Part shown: one piece after another, positions 1 to 8,555 of the stretch
Layout of the letters: every line of letters begins with the position of its first letter
Position numbering within the stretch: position 1 is the first letter of the stretch
NCBI RefSeq assembly: GCF_002934685.1
Contig: NZ_NKHL01000094.1
Location: forward strand, 1 to 64,000
From: Pseudomonas bohemica
Lineage (GTDB): Bacteria; Pseudomonadota; Gammaproteobacteria; Pseudomonadales; Pseudomonadaceae
Length of the DNA: 64,000 nucleotides
Reading direction: 5' to 3'
Made by a program: the position numbers and the translations under genes
Notes under the pieces: generated by a model
Told to the model about the DNA's origin: nothing
The model's input: only the letters and a program-made list of their open reading frames with translations
Database searches by the model: none

Positions 1-24
1 TTCGGGGTAACGCTGACGACTCAT
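1..24 (-). CDS. IS3-family transposase OrfA, first 8 codons only
   Basis: On the minus strand an ATG at 24 begins M-S-R-Q-R-Y-P-E and runs off the window edge. This beginning is typical of IS3-family OrfA proteins, which carry a helix-turn-helix and work with OrfB as a frameshift fusion to move the element. A strong ribosome binding site (AGGAGG) lies just upstream, at about 29-34. Only eight residues are visible, so the family call rests on those residues plus the adjoining terminal sequence. Confidence 0.55.
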
Positions 25-88
25 GGCACCTCCTATTTGGGCCTCATTATGAGGCTTGGAGGTGTCTATGAAACCAGGGGGCGATTCA
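1..88 (-). mobile_element. IS3-family insertion sequence, left end
   Basis: The element end reads, on the minus strand from position 88, TGAATCGCCCCCTGGTTTC, which resembles IS3-family terminal repeats that start with TG. Between this end and the OrfA start lies an imperfect palindrome: outer arms GGCACCTCC at 25-33 and GGAGGTGTC at 58-66, inner arms GCCTCAT at 41-47 and ATGAGGC at 49-55. The RBS of OrfA sits in this hairpin, which could limit translation from outside transcripts. The rest of the element lies outside the window. Confidence 0.55.
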
Positions 89-583
89 GTTTGCAGGTTT
101 TGCGACGTTCACATGGCGACGTACGTGCCTTAGGAAATTCGCGAGCTGTGTAGACAAATTTTTGTCGGCCTGAGCTTGCTCTTGCAGAGACACCTTCTGG
201 GTTTCTGTGTAATACCCAAATGCAAATCTCATGAAGCTGCGAACAGCCTCAGAGCGCCGTATGCAGGTGGCTCTGCTAGCTTCCTCGCCGTGCCGGGTGG
301 TACATAGCTCCTTGGCGATAGCTCGAAGCTGGGGCGCGGTGAAGCCCCTGAGGCTCCTTAGGCACTGTCCTAGGTTCACTCCCTTCGAAGCAGCCCATCT
401 GTAGATCAAGGCGATGTCTCTGAGGTAGGCTTCAGCGGTGTTTGGAGCCGAAGCCATGCAGACCTCGTCGACCCAAAGATTTGGCAAGATGAGCGGGATC
501 CCGTCCCTCAGCAGAACAGGCCACAGCTCACCGTTGGAACCGGTCAGTTTTCGAATTTGGATGGAGGATGCGGGATGAATCAT
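86..583 (-). pseudogene. tyrosine recombinase/integrase, N-terminal part, cut by the IS
   Basis: 165 residues from an ATG at 583 (a TTG at 595 is also possible). The visible part matches the N-terminal, SAM-like core-binding region of phage-type integrases: helical, with residues such as [17 protein letters not shown] near the start. The catalytic domain with R..HxxR..Y is missing. The reading frame ends with a TGA formed by the first three bases of the IS end (86-88), so the gene is truncated by the IS rather than naturally short. It points away from the radC remnant, as expected for the integrase of an element sitting in radC. Confidence 0.6.
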
Positions 584-608
584 GTCGAGCACCAATGCAA
601 CACATTTG

Positions 609-631
609 GTGACATGTTACATAACTGTCAC
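609..631. other. candidate recombinase attachment site at the radC junction
   Basis: Arms GTGACA (609-614) and TGTCAC (626-631) are perfect inverted repeats around an 11-base centre, the layout of a tyrosine-recombinase core site. The right arm encodes Cys-His and leads straight into the radC HNHPSG codons, so the site lies exactly where radC homology begins. Inference from layout only. Confidence 0.4.
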
Positions 632-787
632 AACCATCCTTCCGGTGTGTGCGACGCGAGCCAGGCCGATATCGACCTGACCAAACATCTGAAGAGCGCC
701 CTGGCGATGGTTGACGTAATGGTGGTGGATCACATCATCGTCGGCGACGGTGATCCGTTGTCGATGGTCGAACATGGGTTGATGTAA
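623..787 (+). pseudogene. radC: radC, 3' fragment (JAMM domain)
   Basis: The last ~53 codons of Rad[15 protein letters not shown] is the JAMM/MPN+ zinc motif (HxHx7SxxD), followed by the family ending (..[25 protein letters not shown]). RadC is a JAMM-domain protein, once linked to DNA repair and now seen as a common insertion target. The 5' part, with the helix-hairpin-helix region, is absent: sequence upstream of 609 belongs to the integrase-bearing element. The fragment has no start of its own and is very likely not functional. Confidence 0.8.
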
Positions 788-789
788 CA

Positions 790-830
790 GGCGCCCGATT
801 GCGTTTTTTCGCAGCGGTCTGCCGGGCGCC
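790..830. terminator. hairpin after the radC fragment
   Basis: GGCGCCCG (790-797) pairs with CGGGCGCC (823-830). The loop contains T6. It sits 2 bases after the radC stop and probably was the radC terminator; it lacks a clear downstream U-run. Confidence 0.4.
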
Positions 831-837
831 GATGCCT

Positions 838-902
838 TGTAGCACTCCGGCTTCCGGCGGTAGCGATTTTGCGCGCTACTGCCGGCAAGCCGGATTGCTA
901 CA
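838..902. repeat. REP/BIME-type palindrome
   Basis: A long inverted repeat with arms around GTAGCA..CCGGCTT..GGCGGTAGCG and CGCTACTGCCGGCAAGCCGG..TGCTAC. It sits between convergent genes, the usual place for Pseudomonas REP pairs. Confidence 0.6.
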
Positions 903-930
903 GGTGTAAGCCCACTGTCATAGTCCTGGC

Positions 931-2520
931 TTATTTGACCGTCACTTTGGAAAAATCCTGCCGCCCAAACGGGCTGACCTCGTAACCCTGCACATTGTTG
1001 CGTGCCAGAGCGAAAGCGGTCGGGTGGGCCAACGGGAGCCACAGGGCCTGTTTCTGGATCTGCTCCTGGACCTGATGGTAAAGCTTGCTGCGTTGGCCCT
1101 GATCGGTCACGGCCTTGCCCTGGCCGATTAGCTTGTCCAGGCCATCATCGCAATAGCGCGCGAAGTTGGTGCCGGATTTAACCGCTGCGCAGGAAAACTG
1201 CGGTGTCAGGAAGTTATCGGGGTCGCCGTTATCGCCCGCCCAGCCCATGAACAGTAAATCATGCTCGCCGGGCTTGGCGCGGCGGATCAGCTCGCCCCAT
1301 TCAATCACCTTGATTTCCGCCTTGATGCCAACTGCGGCGAGGTCATTTTGCAGCAATTGCGCGCCGGCGCTCGGGTTCGGGTTGAGCAAACTGCCGGAAG
1401 GGCGGGTCCAGATGGTGGTCTTGAAGCCATCTTTCAGGCCAGCCTTGGCTAACAGCTCTTTAGCCTTGGCGACGTCATGCTTGTAGCCCGGCAGGTCGCT
1501 GGCGTAACCCCAGGTGTTGGGCGGGTACGGGCCATTTGCCGGGCGGGCCGAACCTTCGAATACAGCCTTGAGGTAGGTGTCCTTGTCGAACGCGAGGTTG
1601 ATCGCCTGACGCACTTCCGGCTTATCCAGCGGTGGATGCTGGCTGTTGATCGCCAGGAACGCGGTCATGAAAGCGTCAGTTTTTTCGACTTTCAGGTTCG
1701 GATCCTTGGCTGCTTCTGCGACATCCAATGGCTTGGGCGAGAGGGCGACCTGGCACTCGTTCTGTTTGATCCGCTGCAGCCGAACATTGGCGTCTGGCGT
1801 GATCGCATAGATCAGGGTGTCGACATTAGGCTTCCCCGCGAAGTAATCCGGGTTGGCGGTGTAACGCACCACCGAGTCTTTCTGGAAACGCTTGAAGATA
1901 AACGGCCCGGTGCCGATCGGCTGACTATTGAGCTTCTCCGGAGTCCCGGCCTTGAGCAGCTGTGCGGTGTATTCAGCAGAATAAATGGAAGCGAAGCCCA
2001 TACTCAAGGTGGCGAGGAACGTCGCGTCCGGGTGGTCGAGGGTGACGCGCACGGTATTGGCGTCTGGCGCTTCGATCTTCTTGATCAGCGACGGCCATTG
2101 CATCGACTGAGCATGCGGGAAGCCCTGCGCGGCAACTTTGTTCCACGGGTTGGCCGGGTCGAGCATGCGCTGGAAACTGAACACCACGTCATCGGCGTTG
2201 AAATCGCGAGTGGGGGTGAAGTAGTCGGTGTGATGGAATTTCACCCCCGAGCGCAGTTTGAAGTCGTAGGTCAGGCCGTCAGGCTGGACCGTCCAGCTTT
2301 CTGCCAGACTGGGCACCAGCTTGCCGGTCTGGGCATCGTAGTCCACCAGACGGTTCATCAGCACATCGGCCGAGGCATTGGTGGTGGTCAGCGAGTTGTA
2401 CTGCACCACGTCGAAACCCTCGGGGCTGGCTTCAGTGCAGACGCTCAGGCTGGTGGCCGCCTGAGCCATCAACGGCGCGGTCAGGGACGCGAGCAAAAAG
2501 GGTAAAACAGCTAGGCGCAT
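931..2520 (-). CDS. ABC transporter dipeptide-binding protein (DppA/SapA-like)
   Basis: 529 residues. Periplasmic solute-binding protein of the SBP_bac_5 family, which hands di/oligopeptides (or in some members other ligands) to an inner-membrane ABC importer. Residues 1-22 form a clean Sec signal (MRLAVLPFLLASLTAPLMAQA, Ala-x-Ala end). The typical early blocks of the family follow: LVPSLAESWTVQPDGLTYDFKLRSGVKFH and FNADDVVFSFQRMLDP. I chose the ATG at 2520 because AAGGAAA precedes it and the signal starts there; the frame stays open to 2646 without sense. No permease genes are adjacent, so it may serve a transporter encoded elsewhere, as do the duplicated DppA paralogues of Pseudomonas. Confidence 0.9.
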   Translation of the reverse strand: MRLAVLPFLLASLTAPLMAQAATSLSVCTEASPEGFDVVQYNSLTTTNASADVLMNRLVDYDAQTGKLVPSLAESWTVQPDGLTYDFKLRSGVKFHHTDYFTPTRDFNADDVVFSFQRMLDPANPWNKVAAQGFPHAQSMQWPSLIKKIEAPDANTVRVTLDHPDATFLATLSMGFASIYSAEYTAQLLKAGTPEKLNSQPIGTGPFIFKRFQKDSVVRYTANPDYFAGKPNVDTLIYAITPDANVRLQRIKQNECQVALSPKPLDVAEAAKDPNLKVEKTDAFMTAFLAINSQHPPLDKPEVRQAINLAFDKDTYLKAVFEGSARPANGPYPPNTWGYASDLPGYKHDVAKAKELLAKAGLKDGFKTTIWTRPSGSLLNPNPSAGAQLLQNDLAAVGIKAEIKVIEWGELIRRAKPGEHDLLFMGWAGDNGDPDNFLTPQFSCAAVKSGTNFARYCDDGLDKLIGQGKAVTDQGQRSKLYHQVQEQIQKQALWLPLAHPTAFALARNNVQGYEVSPFGRQDFSKVTVK

Positions 2521-2706
2521 GGCGATTTTCCTTTCAGAGATAGCCCATCTGCCGGCGCAGTCTGGAGAGGGAGTTACCCTAGACCATGCATCGGCACAGG
2601 ACAATCTATCCGGTGCGACGAGTGGTATATTTCCCGTCCCGCCCACTGCCGCTGGCTTTGTCAGGCTTGATACCCTGATTTTCTAGCAGGTAATTAGTCG
2701 TTTCTG

Positions 2707-2735
2707 TTGTTGCACCCTGGGCTTTCTGGTATAAA
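2707..2735 (+). promoter_or_regulatory. sigma-70 promoter for rpmB-rpmG
   Basis: TTGTTG (2707-2712), a 17-base spacer and TATAAA (2730-2735). The 2736-2881 leader holds a hairpin (CCAACCCATGCCGGGTTGG near 2839-2857) before the rpmB start, possibly used for ribosomal-protein control. The 2521-2881 gap holds only this and the start region of the divergent binding-protein gene. Confidence 0.6.
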
Positions 2736-2881
2736 GCAGCGCTCTTTTCTAGGGGCCCGCTTCCTTCTTCGTAGGTGTGGCCGGTAAGACCCCTGAAGAA
2801 ACGCGGCGCCTAGCGCCATGACTGAGAGATTAAGCGGCCAACCCATGCCGGGTTGGGCATGTGGTTTTAGAGGGCTGAGGC

Positions 2882-3118
2882 ATGTCGAGAGTATGTCAAG
2901 TTACCGGTAAGGGTCCGGTAACCGGGAATAACATTTCCCACGCAAACAACAAAACCCGTCGTCGTTTCCTGCCAAACCTGCAGCATCACCGCTTCTGGGT
3001 TGAGAGCGAGAAACGCTTCGTACGTCTGCGCGTATCTGCCAAAGGCATGCGTATCATCGACAAGCGCGGCATTGATGTCGTTCTGGCCGAAATTCGCCGT
3101 GATGGCGCTAAGGTTTAA
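2882..3118 (+). CDS. rpmB: 50S ribosomal protein L28
   Basis: 78 residues, the normal length. The start [29 protein letters not shown] is diagnostic for L28. The protein is part of the large ribosomal subunit near the L1 side. A GAGG just before the ATG is the RBS. It is followed after 11 bases by rpmG, the conserved L28-L33 pair of gammaproteobacteria, and both are read from the promoter at about 2707-2735. A reliable core-genome marker. Confidence 0.98.
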   Translation: MSRVCQVTGKGPVTGNNISHANNKTRRRFLPNLQHHRFWVESEKRFVRLRVSAKGMRIIDKRGIDVVLAEIRRDGAKV

Positions 3119-3129
3119 GGGAGAAAATC

Positions 3130-3285
3130 ATGCGTGAATTGATCCGTTTGGTGTCGACCGCTAACACCGGCCACTTCTACACCACCGACAAGAACAAACG
3201 CACCACTCCGGACAAAATCGAAATTAAAAAATTCGATCCGGTTGTTCGCAAGCACGTGATCTACAAAGAAGCCAAAATCAAGTAA
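3130..3285 (+). CDS. rpmG: 50S ribosomal protein L33
   Basis: 51 residues, typical for L33: [19 protein letters not shown] at the start and a basic end [11 protein letters not shown]. It lacks the CxxC pairs of zinc-binding L33, so it is the zinc-free (C-) form common in Pseudomonas. It begins 11 bases after rpmB behind GGGAGAAAATC and ends 20 bases before a strong terminator. It is co-transcribed with rpmB. Confidence 0.98.
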   Translation: MRELIRLVSTANTGHFYTTDKNKRTTPDKIEIKKFDPVVRKHVIYKEAKIK

Positions 3286-3304
3286 TTGATCTTTGCCTCT
3301 TACG

Positions 3305-3331
3305 AAAAGCCCGCAGCGATGCGGGCTTTTT
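3305..3331 (+). terminator. rho-independent terminator of rpmBG
   Basis: AAAAGCCCGCAGCGATGCGGGCTTTTT: stem AAAAGCCCGC/GCGGGCTTTT, 4-6 base loop, T-run. The A-run on the other side means it may also serve the convergent cupin gene. Confidence 0.9.
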
Positions 3332-3459
3332 CGTGGGCGGGTGATTTGTATCGTATTGATCCTTCGGGAGCGCGCCTGCCCGCGATCGCGTTATGACAGG
3401 CAACAGATGTGCGACTGACAGATCGTCACCGCCGGCAAACGCGCTCCTACAGATATGGC

Positions 3460-3822
3460 TCAACCCTTCTGCTCGAACACCACATAAATCTTGCGGCACG
3501 CCTCCAGCACTTCCCATGTCCCTTTGAACCCCGCTGGAATCACGAATCGATCCCCCGCGCGCAGGGTTTTTGCGTTGTCTTGCTCATCGCGCAGCACCGA
3601 CACGCCCTGCACGATCTCGCAGTATTCATGCTCGGTGTAGTTGACCTTCCACTGTCCGACTTCACCTTCCCACACGCCCGCGCTCATCTGGCCGCAAGGG
3701 CTGTTGTAATGGTTGTAGATGGTTTGCTCGGGATCGCCCTTCAGAATCTTCTCTGCATCGGGTTTGTAGCGCTCCGCAACGGGGGAGGCTTCGCTGAAGT
3801 CGACGATGCTTTCGATACTCAT
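3460..3822 (-). CDS. cupin-domain protein (DUF861/EutQ-like)
   Basis: 120 residues forming one small cupin barrel: the WEGEVGQWKVNYTEHEYCEIVQG motif followed by GDRFVIPAGFKGTWEVLE. Members of this family often sit beside polyamine or amine catabolic genes and their enzymatic role is unclear. The ATG at 3822 is preceded by AGGAG at a good distance; the longer open frame to 3963 is not supported. It is divergent from the aldehyde dehydrogenase gene, with a shared intergenic region of about 275 bases. Confidence 0.85.
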   Translation of the reverse strand: MSIESIVDFSEASPVAERYKPDAEKILKGDPEQTIYNHYNSPCGQMSAGVWEGEVGQWKVNYTEHEYCEIVQGVSVLRDEQDNAKTLRAGDRFVIPAGFKGTWEVLEACRKIYVVFEQKG

Positions 3823-4097
3823 GTCTCTGGCTCCTGGATCGCAGTGGAAGATGATTATTGGAGGAAGGTTTTTGGCGATAGTGCCAAACCCAATGGCGCG
3901 TCGTAAAAAGCAACTGTTGAATAAAATGCACGATAAAACGCCGTTTTGCCTATTTTTGTCCAATATATTGGAAATTCTCTTGGCGCTGGTTTAGGGTGAC
4001 GGATGCCTTTGGCCGATCCGACAGCACGTCAGGCGATGTCCTGCAGCACGGTTCAAGAGCGCGAGGGCGCGCACATTTCTTAAGAGGAGGACGTTTC

Positions 4098-5591
4098 ATG
4101 ACCACCCTGACTCATGCTGACTGGGAAAAACGCGCCCAGAGTTTGAAGATCGAAGGCCGCGCCTTCATCAACGGCGAATACACCAACGCCGCATCCGGCG
4201 CCACCTTCGACTGCATCAGCCCGGTCGATGGTCGTTTCCTCGCAAAAGTGGCCAGCTGTGATGGCGCCGACGCCCAGCGTGCTGTCGAAAGCGCCCGCGC
4301 CGCCTTCGATTCCGGCGTCTGGTCGCGTCTGGCGCCGGTCAAGCGCAAGGCCGCGATGATTCGTTTCGCCGCCCTGATCAAAGAAAACATCGAAGAACTC
4401 GCCCTGCTCGAAACCCTCGACATGGGCAAACCGATCGGCGACTCATACGGCATCGACATTCCAGGCTCCGCGCAGGCGTTGAGCTGGAGCGGTGAGGCTA
4501 TCGACAAGCTGTACGACGAAGTTGCTGCCACCCCGCACGACCAGTTGGGTCTGGTCACTCGCGAGCCGATAGGCGTCGTCGCGGCCATCGTGCCGTGGAA
4601 CTTCCCGCTGCTGATGGCGAGCTGGAAACTTGGCCCGGCGCTGTCCAGCGGTAACTCGGTGATTCTCAAACCGTCGGAAAAGTCGCCGCTGACCGCCATC
4701 CGCGTCGCGCAGCTGGCAATCGAGGCGGGTATTCCGAAAGGCGTGCTCAACGTATTGCCGGGCCATGGCCACACCGTCGGCAAGGCGCTGGCGCTGCACA
4801 TGGACGTCGATACGGTGGTATTCACCGGCTCGACCAAGATCGCCAAGCAACTGCTGATCTACGCAGGCGAATCGAACATGAAGCGCGTCTGGCTGGAAGC
4901 CGGTGGCAAGAGCCCGAACATCGTCTTCGCCGACGCCCCGGACCTGCAAGCCGCTGCCGAATCGGCTGCCAGCGCCATCGCTTTCAACCAGGGCGAGGTG
5001 TGTACCGCAGGCTCGCGTCTGCTGGTGGAACGCTCGATCAAGGACAAATTCCTGCCGATGGTGATCGAGGCGCTCAAAGCCTGGAAGCCGGGCAACCCGC
5101 TCGACCCTGCAACAAACGTCGGCGCGCTGGTGGACACCCAGCAGATGAATACCGTGCTCTCCTACATCGAATCCGGTCACACCGACGGCGCCAAGCTGGT
5201 CGCCGGTGGCAAGCGCATCCTGCAGGAGACCGGCGGGACTTACGTCGAGCCAACGATTTTCGACGGTGTGACCAATGCCATGAAGATCGCCCAGGAAGAG
5301 ATCTTCGGCCCGGTGCTGTCGGTGCTGACCTTCGATACCGCTGAAGAAGCGGTGCAAATCGCCAACGACACGCCCTATGGCCTGGCAGCGGCGGTATGGA
5401 CGGCCGACTTGTCCAAGGCTCACCTGACCGCGAAAGCGTTACGCGCAGGCAGCGTGTGGGTCAATCAGTACGATGGCGGCGACATGACTGCGCCATTCGG
5501 CGGGTTCAAACAATCCGGCAATGGGCGCGACAAGTCGCTGCATGCGTTCGACAAGTACACCGAACTGAAAGCGACCTGGATCAAATTGTAA
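4098..5591 (+). CDS. NAD(P)-dependent aldehyde dehydrogenase (PuuC/KauB-like)
   Basis: 497 residues, the standard length. Catalytic Cys is in FNQGEVCTAGSRLL, the general-base Glu in WLEAGGKSPNIV, and the cofactor loop in VFTGSTKIAKQL. Closest by memory to gamma-glutamyl-gamma-aminobutyraldehyde dehydrogenase (PuuC) and KauB, which oxidise aminoaldehydes from putrescine and related amines. Start chosen at the ATG behind GAGGAGG (4086-4092). The PuuB-like oxidase (10526-11815) and PuuR-like regulator (16079) in the same region support an amine-catabolism role; the exact substrate is not proven. Confidence 0.9.
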   Translation: MTTLTHADWEKRAQSLKIEGRAFINGEYTNAASGATFDCISPVDGRFLAKVASCDGADAQRAVESARAAFDSGVWSRLAPVKRKAAMIRFAALIKENIEELALLETLDMGKPIGDSYGIDIPGSAQALSWSGEAIDKLYDEVAATPHDQLGLVTREPIGVVAAIVPWNFPLLMASWKLGPALSSGNSVILKPSEKSPLTAIRVAQLAIEAGIPKGVLNVLPGHGHTVGKALALHMDVDTVVFTGSTKIAKQLLIYAGESNMKRVWLEAGGKSPNIVFADAPDLQAAAESAASAIAFNQGEVCTAGSRLLVERSIKDKFLPMVIEALKAWKPGNPLDPATNVGALVDTQQMNTVLSYIESGHTDGAKLVAGGKRILQETGGTYVEPTIFDGVTNAMKIAQEEIFGPVLSVLTFDTAEEAVQIANDTPYGLAAAVWTADLSKAHLTAKALRAGSVWVNQYDGGDMTAPFGGFKQSGNGRDKSLHAFDKYTELKATWIKL

Positions 5592-5616
5592 GGTCGCGAC
5601 ACGTTAGGGGTTTCCC

Positions 5617-5687
5617 CGCAGCAGCCCGGCTTGCCGGCGGTGACGTACTTGAGGTCGCCACCGCCGACAACCCGGACTGCTGCAGGG
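5617..5687. repeat. REP/BIME-type palindrome
   Basis: Inverted repeat with arms GCAGCAGCCCGGCTTGCCGG and CCGACAACCCGGACTGCTGC around a short centre. It sits between the aldehyde dehydrogenase and the terminator at 5701. Confidence 0.6.
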
Positions 5688-5700
5688 CGAGTCGAATCTG

Positions 5701-5737
5701 AAAACAGCCGGGCTTCCCCAAAAAAGCCCGGCTGTTT
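5701..5737 (+). terminator. terminator of the aldehyde dehydrogenase gene
   Basis: AAAACAGCCGGGCTT (5701-5715) pairs with AAGCCCGGCTGTTT (5724-5737) across a short C/A-rich loop, ending in a T-run. Confidence 0.85.
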
Positions 5738-5770
5738 CGTTTCATCTCTTTGAGCCACAGGAGCGTGGTG

Positions 5771-6916
5771 ATGCGTTGGGGTACATATTTCGCGGTGCTG
5801 TCGTCCGTGCTGAGCGTTGGTCTGGCGCTGGGCGTGAGCATGCCGCTGGTGTCGTTGCGCCTCGAAGCCTGGGGCTACGGTGCCTTTGCCATTGGTGTCA
5901 TGGCTGCGATGCCGGCCATCGGCGTTCTGTTGGGCGCCAGTCTGGCCAGCCGCATGGCTTCCATCCTGGGTACGGCTAATGTTATGCGCCTGTGTCTGTG
6001 GGGCGGCTCGATCTCCGTCGGCTTGTTGGCGCTGCTGCCCAATTACTGGATCTGGCTGGTGCTGCGCCTGATGCTTGGGGTGATCCTGACCATGGTGTTC
6101 ATCCTCGGCGAAAGCTGGATCAACCAACTGGTTACCGAAAACCTGCGCGGCAAGCTGGTGGCGCTGTACGGCAGCTGCTACGCCTTGAGCCAGCTGGGCG
6201 GCCCGCTGCTGCTCGGCGGGATCGGTACCGAACACGATTACGGTTTTTGGGTCGGTGCTGCACTGCTCGCGACTTCGCCCTTATTGTTATTGGGCCGAAC
6301 CGGTGCGCCGAGTGCTGAATCGAGTCATGTTTCGCTGCGTGATCTTGGTGGTTTCTGTAGAAAACTGCCTGCCATTGCGTGGGCCATCGCGCTGTTCGCA
6401 GGGTTCGAAGCGATGATCCTGACGCTGCTACCGGTGTATTGCCTTCAACAAGGCTTCACTCCCGAAGTGGCGTTGGCAATGGTCAGCACGGTGGTGGTGG
6501 GTGATGCCTTACTGCAATTGCCGATTGGCGCGCTGGCCGACCGGATTTCCCGCCGTCGACTGTTCTCGGGCTGTGCGCTGGCGCTGATGCTGTCGAGCCT
6601 GGCGATTCCGTTGTTGGTGGACTCCATTGCCATCTGGCCGCTATGGGTGCTTTTCGGCGCCAGTGCGGGTGGGCTTTTTACCCTGTCGCTGATTCTCATC
6701 GGCGAACGCTATCGTGACGACGCGTTAGTGCGCGCCAATGCCCATGTGGCGCAGCTCTGGGGCATCGGCTGCTTGTTGGGGCCATTGGCCGCCGGGGCTG
6801 GCAGCCAATGGGTCAGCGGTCAGGCGTTGCCGCTACTGATGGCCGCCGGGGCGTTGGGCCTGGTGATCCTGTCGCAGCGACCTCGGGCGTTCGGCGTGCA
6901 ACCGGCAACCGCCTAG
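5771..6916 (+). CDS. MFS transporter
   Basis: 381 residues with about 12 hydrophobic segments. The conserved loop 2-3 motif is represented by LGASLASRMASILGTANVMRLCL and a second by GALADRISRRRL in the C half. Inner-membrane secondary transporter of the YcaD/small MFS type; substrate unknown. The start at 5771 has AGGAG seven bases upstream; the frame opens slightly earlier at 5750. Its stop overlaps the stop of the convergent phospholipase-D gene. Confidence 0.88.
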   Translation: MRWGTYFAVLSSVLSVGLALGVSMPLVSLRLEAWGYGAFAIGVMAAMPAIGVLLGASLASRMASILGTANVMRLCLWGGSISVGLLALLPNYWIWLVLRLMLGVILTMVFILGESWINQLVTENLRGKLVALYGSCYALSQLGGPLLLGGIGTEHDYGFWVGAALLATSPLLLLGRTGAPSAESSHVSLRDLGGFCRKLPAIAWAIALFAGFEAMILTLLPVYCLQQGFTPEVALAMVSTVVVGDALLQLPIGALADRISRRRLFSGCALALMLSSLAIPLLVDSIAIWPLWVLFGASAGGLFTLSLILIGERYRDDALVRANAHVAQLWGIGCLLGPLAAGAGSQWVSGQALPLLMAAGALGLVILSQRPRAFGVQPATA

Positions 6917-8505
6917 AGCATCCGCTCTAGACCCACGGCGCTGCTGAACCACGCGTTCAGTCGGCGCCACCAGTCGCCGGGCTCCTTGTACAACGTGTGA
7001 ATCTTGCCGTTGTCCTCGGTGACCCAGACCACGTGATCATTTTCCAGCTTCGCCTGATAACTGATCGCAGGTGCCATACCTTGCAGGGCCAGATCCCGCA
7101 GGTATCCGGTGAGTTCGGGGCTGTCGACCAGCACACCGACTTCGGTATTCCACAGCACCGAGCGTGGGTCAAAGTTGAAGGAACCGACAAAGGTTTTCTG
7201 CCGATCGAAGATCATCGCCTTGCTATGCAGGCTGGATTCCGACCCGCCCTTGAGGGTTTTGGTTCGTAGAAACCTCGGCCCGCTGCCTCGCGCATTACTT
7301 GGATCGCCGGGCTGGCGCCGCAGTTCGAACAGCTTCACGCCATGAGCCAGCAAAGCCTTGCGATAGGGCGCATAGCCACCGTGAACCGCAGGCACATCCG
7401 TTGCCTCAAGCGAATTGGTCAGCAGATTGACCGACACACCTTTATCCGACAGCCCGGTGAGGTACGTCAGGCCTTCCTGACCCGGCACGAAATAGGCCGA
7501 GATCATGATCAGTTCCTGATGCACGTTCAGCAGATCCGGACTCAACTGAGTGGTCAGCAGCAGGTGCGGATCGGGCTCGCCACGGGACAGCACCTTGGTC
7601 GGGGCATCCCACAGCGCCTGGTTGTGGGCCCAGATCAGCTCGTTGAGCCAGGTTTTCATGCGCGGCTGAGCCTTGTAAGCCATCAGCCGTTCGTAGAGCG
7701 CTTTTTTCTCGACATGCGCCTGTTCCAGCGAGGCCTCCAGCTGTTTGCGCCCCTGTGCCAGATCCCTGGCGTCCGGCGGCCAGTAGATAAAATCATCGAC
7801 CGGCCTGCTCAGGGTGCTGTTCCAGTACTGATCGAAACTGTGGCTCAACTGCTCGGCCACCGGCCCGACGCTGAGCATGTCGATGTCGGTGAAGTTCAGA
7901 TTTGGCTCAGCGTCGAAGTACTCATCACCCAGATTACGCCCACCGACGATCGCCACGGCGCTGTCGGCCAGCCACAGTTTGTTATGCATGCGTCGGTGCT
8001 GCTGGGAGAGGTTGAACAGCCGACCGAGCGACCGCGTGGCGCCGGTACTGCGCCCCAGGTTCAGCGGGTTGAACAGGCGAATCTGGATGTTCGGATGGGC
8101 GGCGAGGGTGGCGATGACTTCATCCAGACCGTCGCTGGTGGTGTCGTCCAGCAGAATGCGCACGCGCACGCCGCGGTCCGCTGCCTTGAGCAGCTCGTCA
8201 ATGAGCGCACGGGTGCTGAGCCCGTCATGAACGATGTAGTACTGCAGATCCAGACTGGTCTTGGCGTTACGAATAAGCTCGGCACGCGCCATGAAGGCTT
8301 CAGTGCTGTTGGGCAGCAGACGAAAACCCGATCGGCCCTCATGGGGCGCCGCTTCGGCGAGGATCGAGCGCCCAAAGGCCGACCCCGCAGCCGGCAGCGC
8401 CTGGCTCGGCGCGTCTTGCTGCGCAGTCGTGCGCGCGCATCCCCCGACGCCGAGGGCAAAGGCCAGAAGAAGGGGGAGTGGCCATGTTTTGGTCAACGAA
8501 ATCAT
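6913..8505 (-). CDS. phospholipase D-family lipoprotein (ClsC-like)
   Basis: 530 residues. Lipoprotein signal with lipobox GVGGC near residue 23. Two HKD motifs: HNKLWLADSAVAIVGGRN in the first half and HSKAMIFDRQKTFVGSFN in the second, both with the His, Lys and Asp needed for phosphodiester transfer. Such proteins make cardiolipin from phospholipids (ClsC) or act as phospholipases. The lipobox residue after Cys is Ala, which favours outer-membrane sorting. Convergent with the MFS gene, sharing bases at the stop codons. The reaction is inferred from the family. Confidence 0.85.
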   Translation of the reverse strand: MISLTKTWPLPLLLAFALGVGGCARTTAQQDAPSQALPAAGSAFGRSILAEAAPHEGRSGFRLLPNSTEAFMARAELIRNAKTSLDLQYYIVHDGLSTRALIDELLKAADRGVRVRILLDDTTSDGLDEVIATLAAHPNIQIRLFNPLNLGRSTGATRSLGRLFNLSQQHRRMHNKLWLADSAVAIVGGRNLGDEYFDAEPNLNFTDIDMLSVGPVAEQLSHSFDQYWNSTLSRPVDDFIYWPPDARDLAQGRKQLEASLEQAHVEKKALYERLMAYKAQPRMKTWLNELIWAHNQALWDAPTKVLSRGEPDPHLLLTTQLSPDLLNVHQELIMISAYFVPGQEGLTYLTGLSDKGVSVNLLTNSLEATDVPAVHGGYAPYRKALLAHGVKLFELRRQPGDPSNARGSGPRFLRTKTLKGGSESSLHSKAMIFDRQKTFVGSFNFDPRSVLWNTEVGVLVDSPELTGYLRDLALQGMAPAISYQAKLENDHVVWVTEDNGKIHTLYKEPGDWWRRLNAWFSSAVGLERML

Positions 8506-8555
8506 CCAGAAGTCACATCATGGCGATATGACCGCATTTTCCGCAAAAGGTTAAG

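Noticed and set aside
1477..2505. Long plus-strand frame
   Set aside because: Antisense to the peptide-binding protein gene, no RBS or family match; a product of high-GC third positions.
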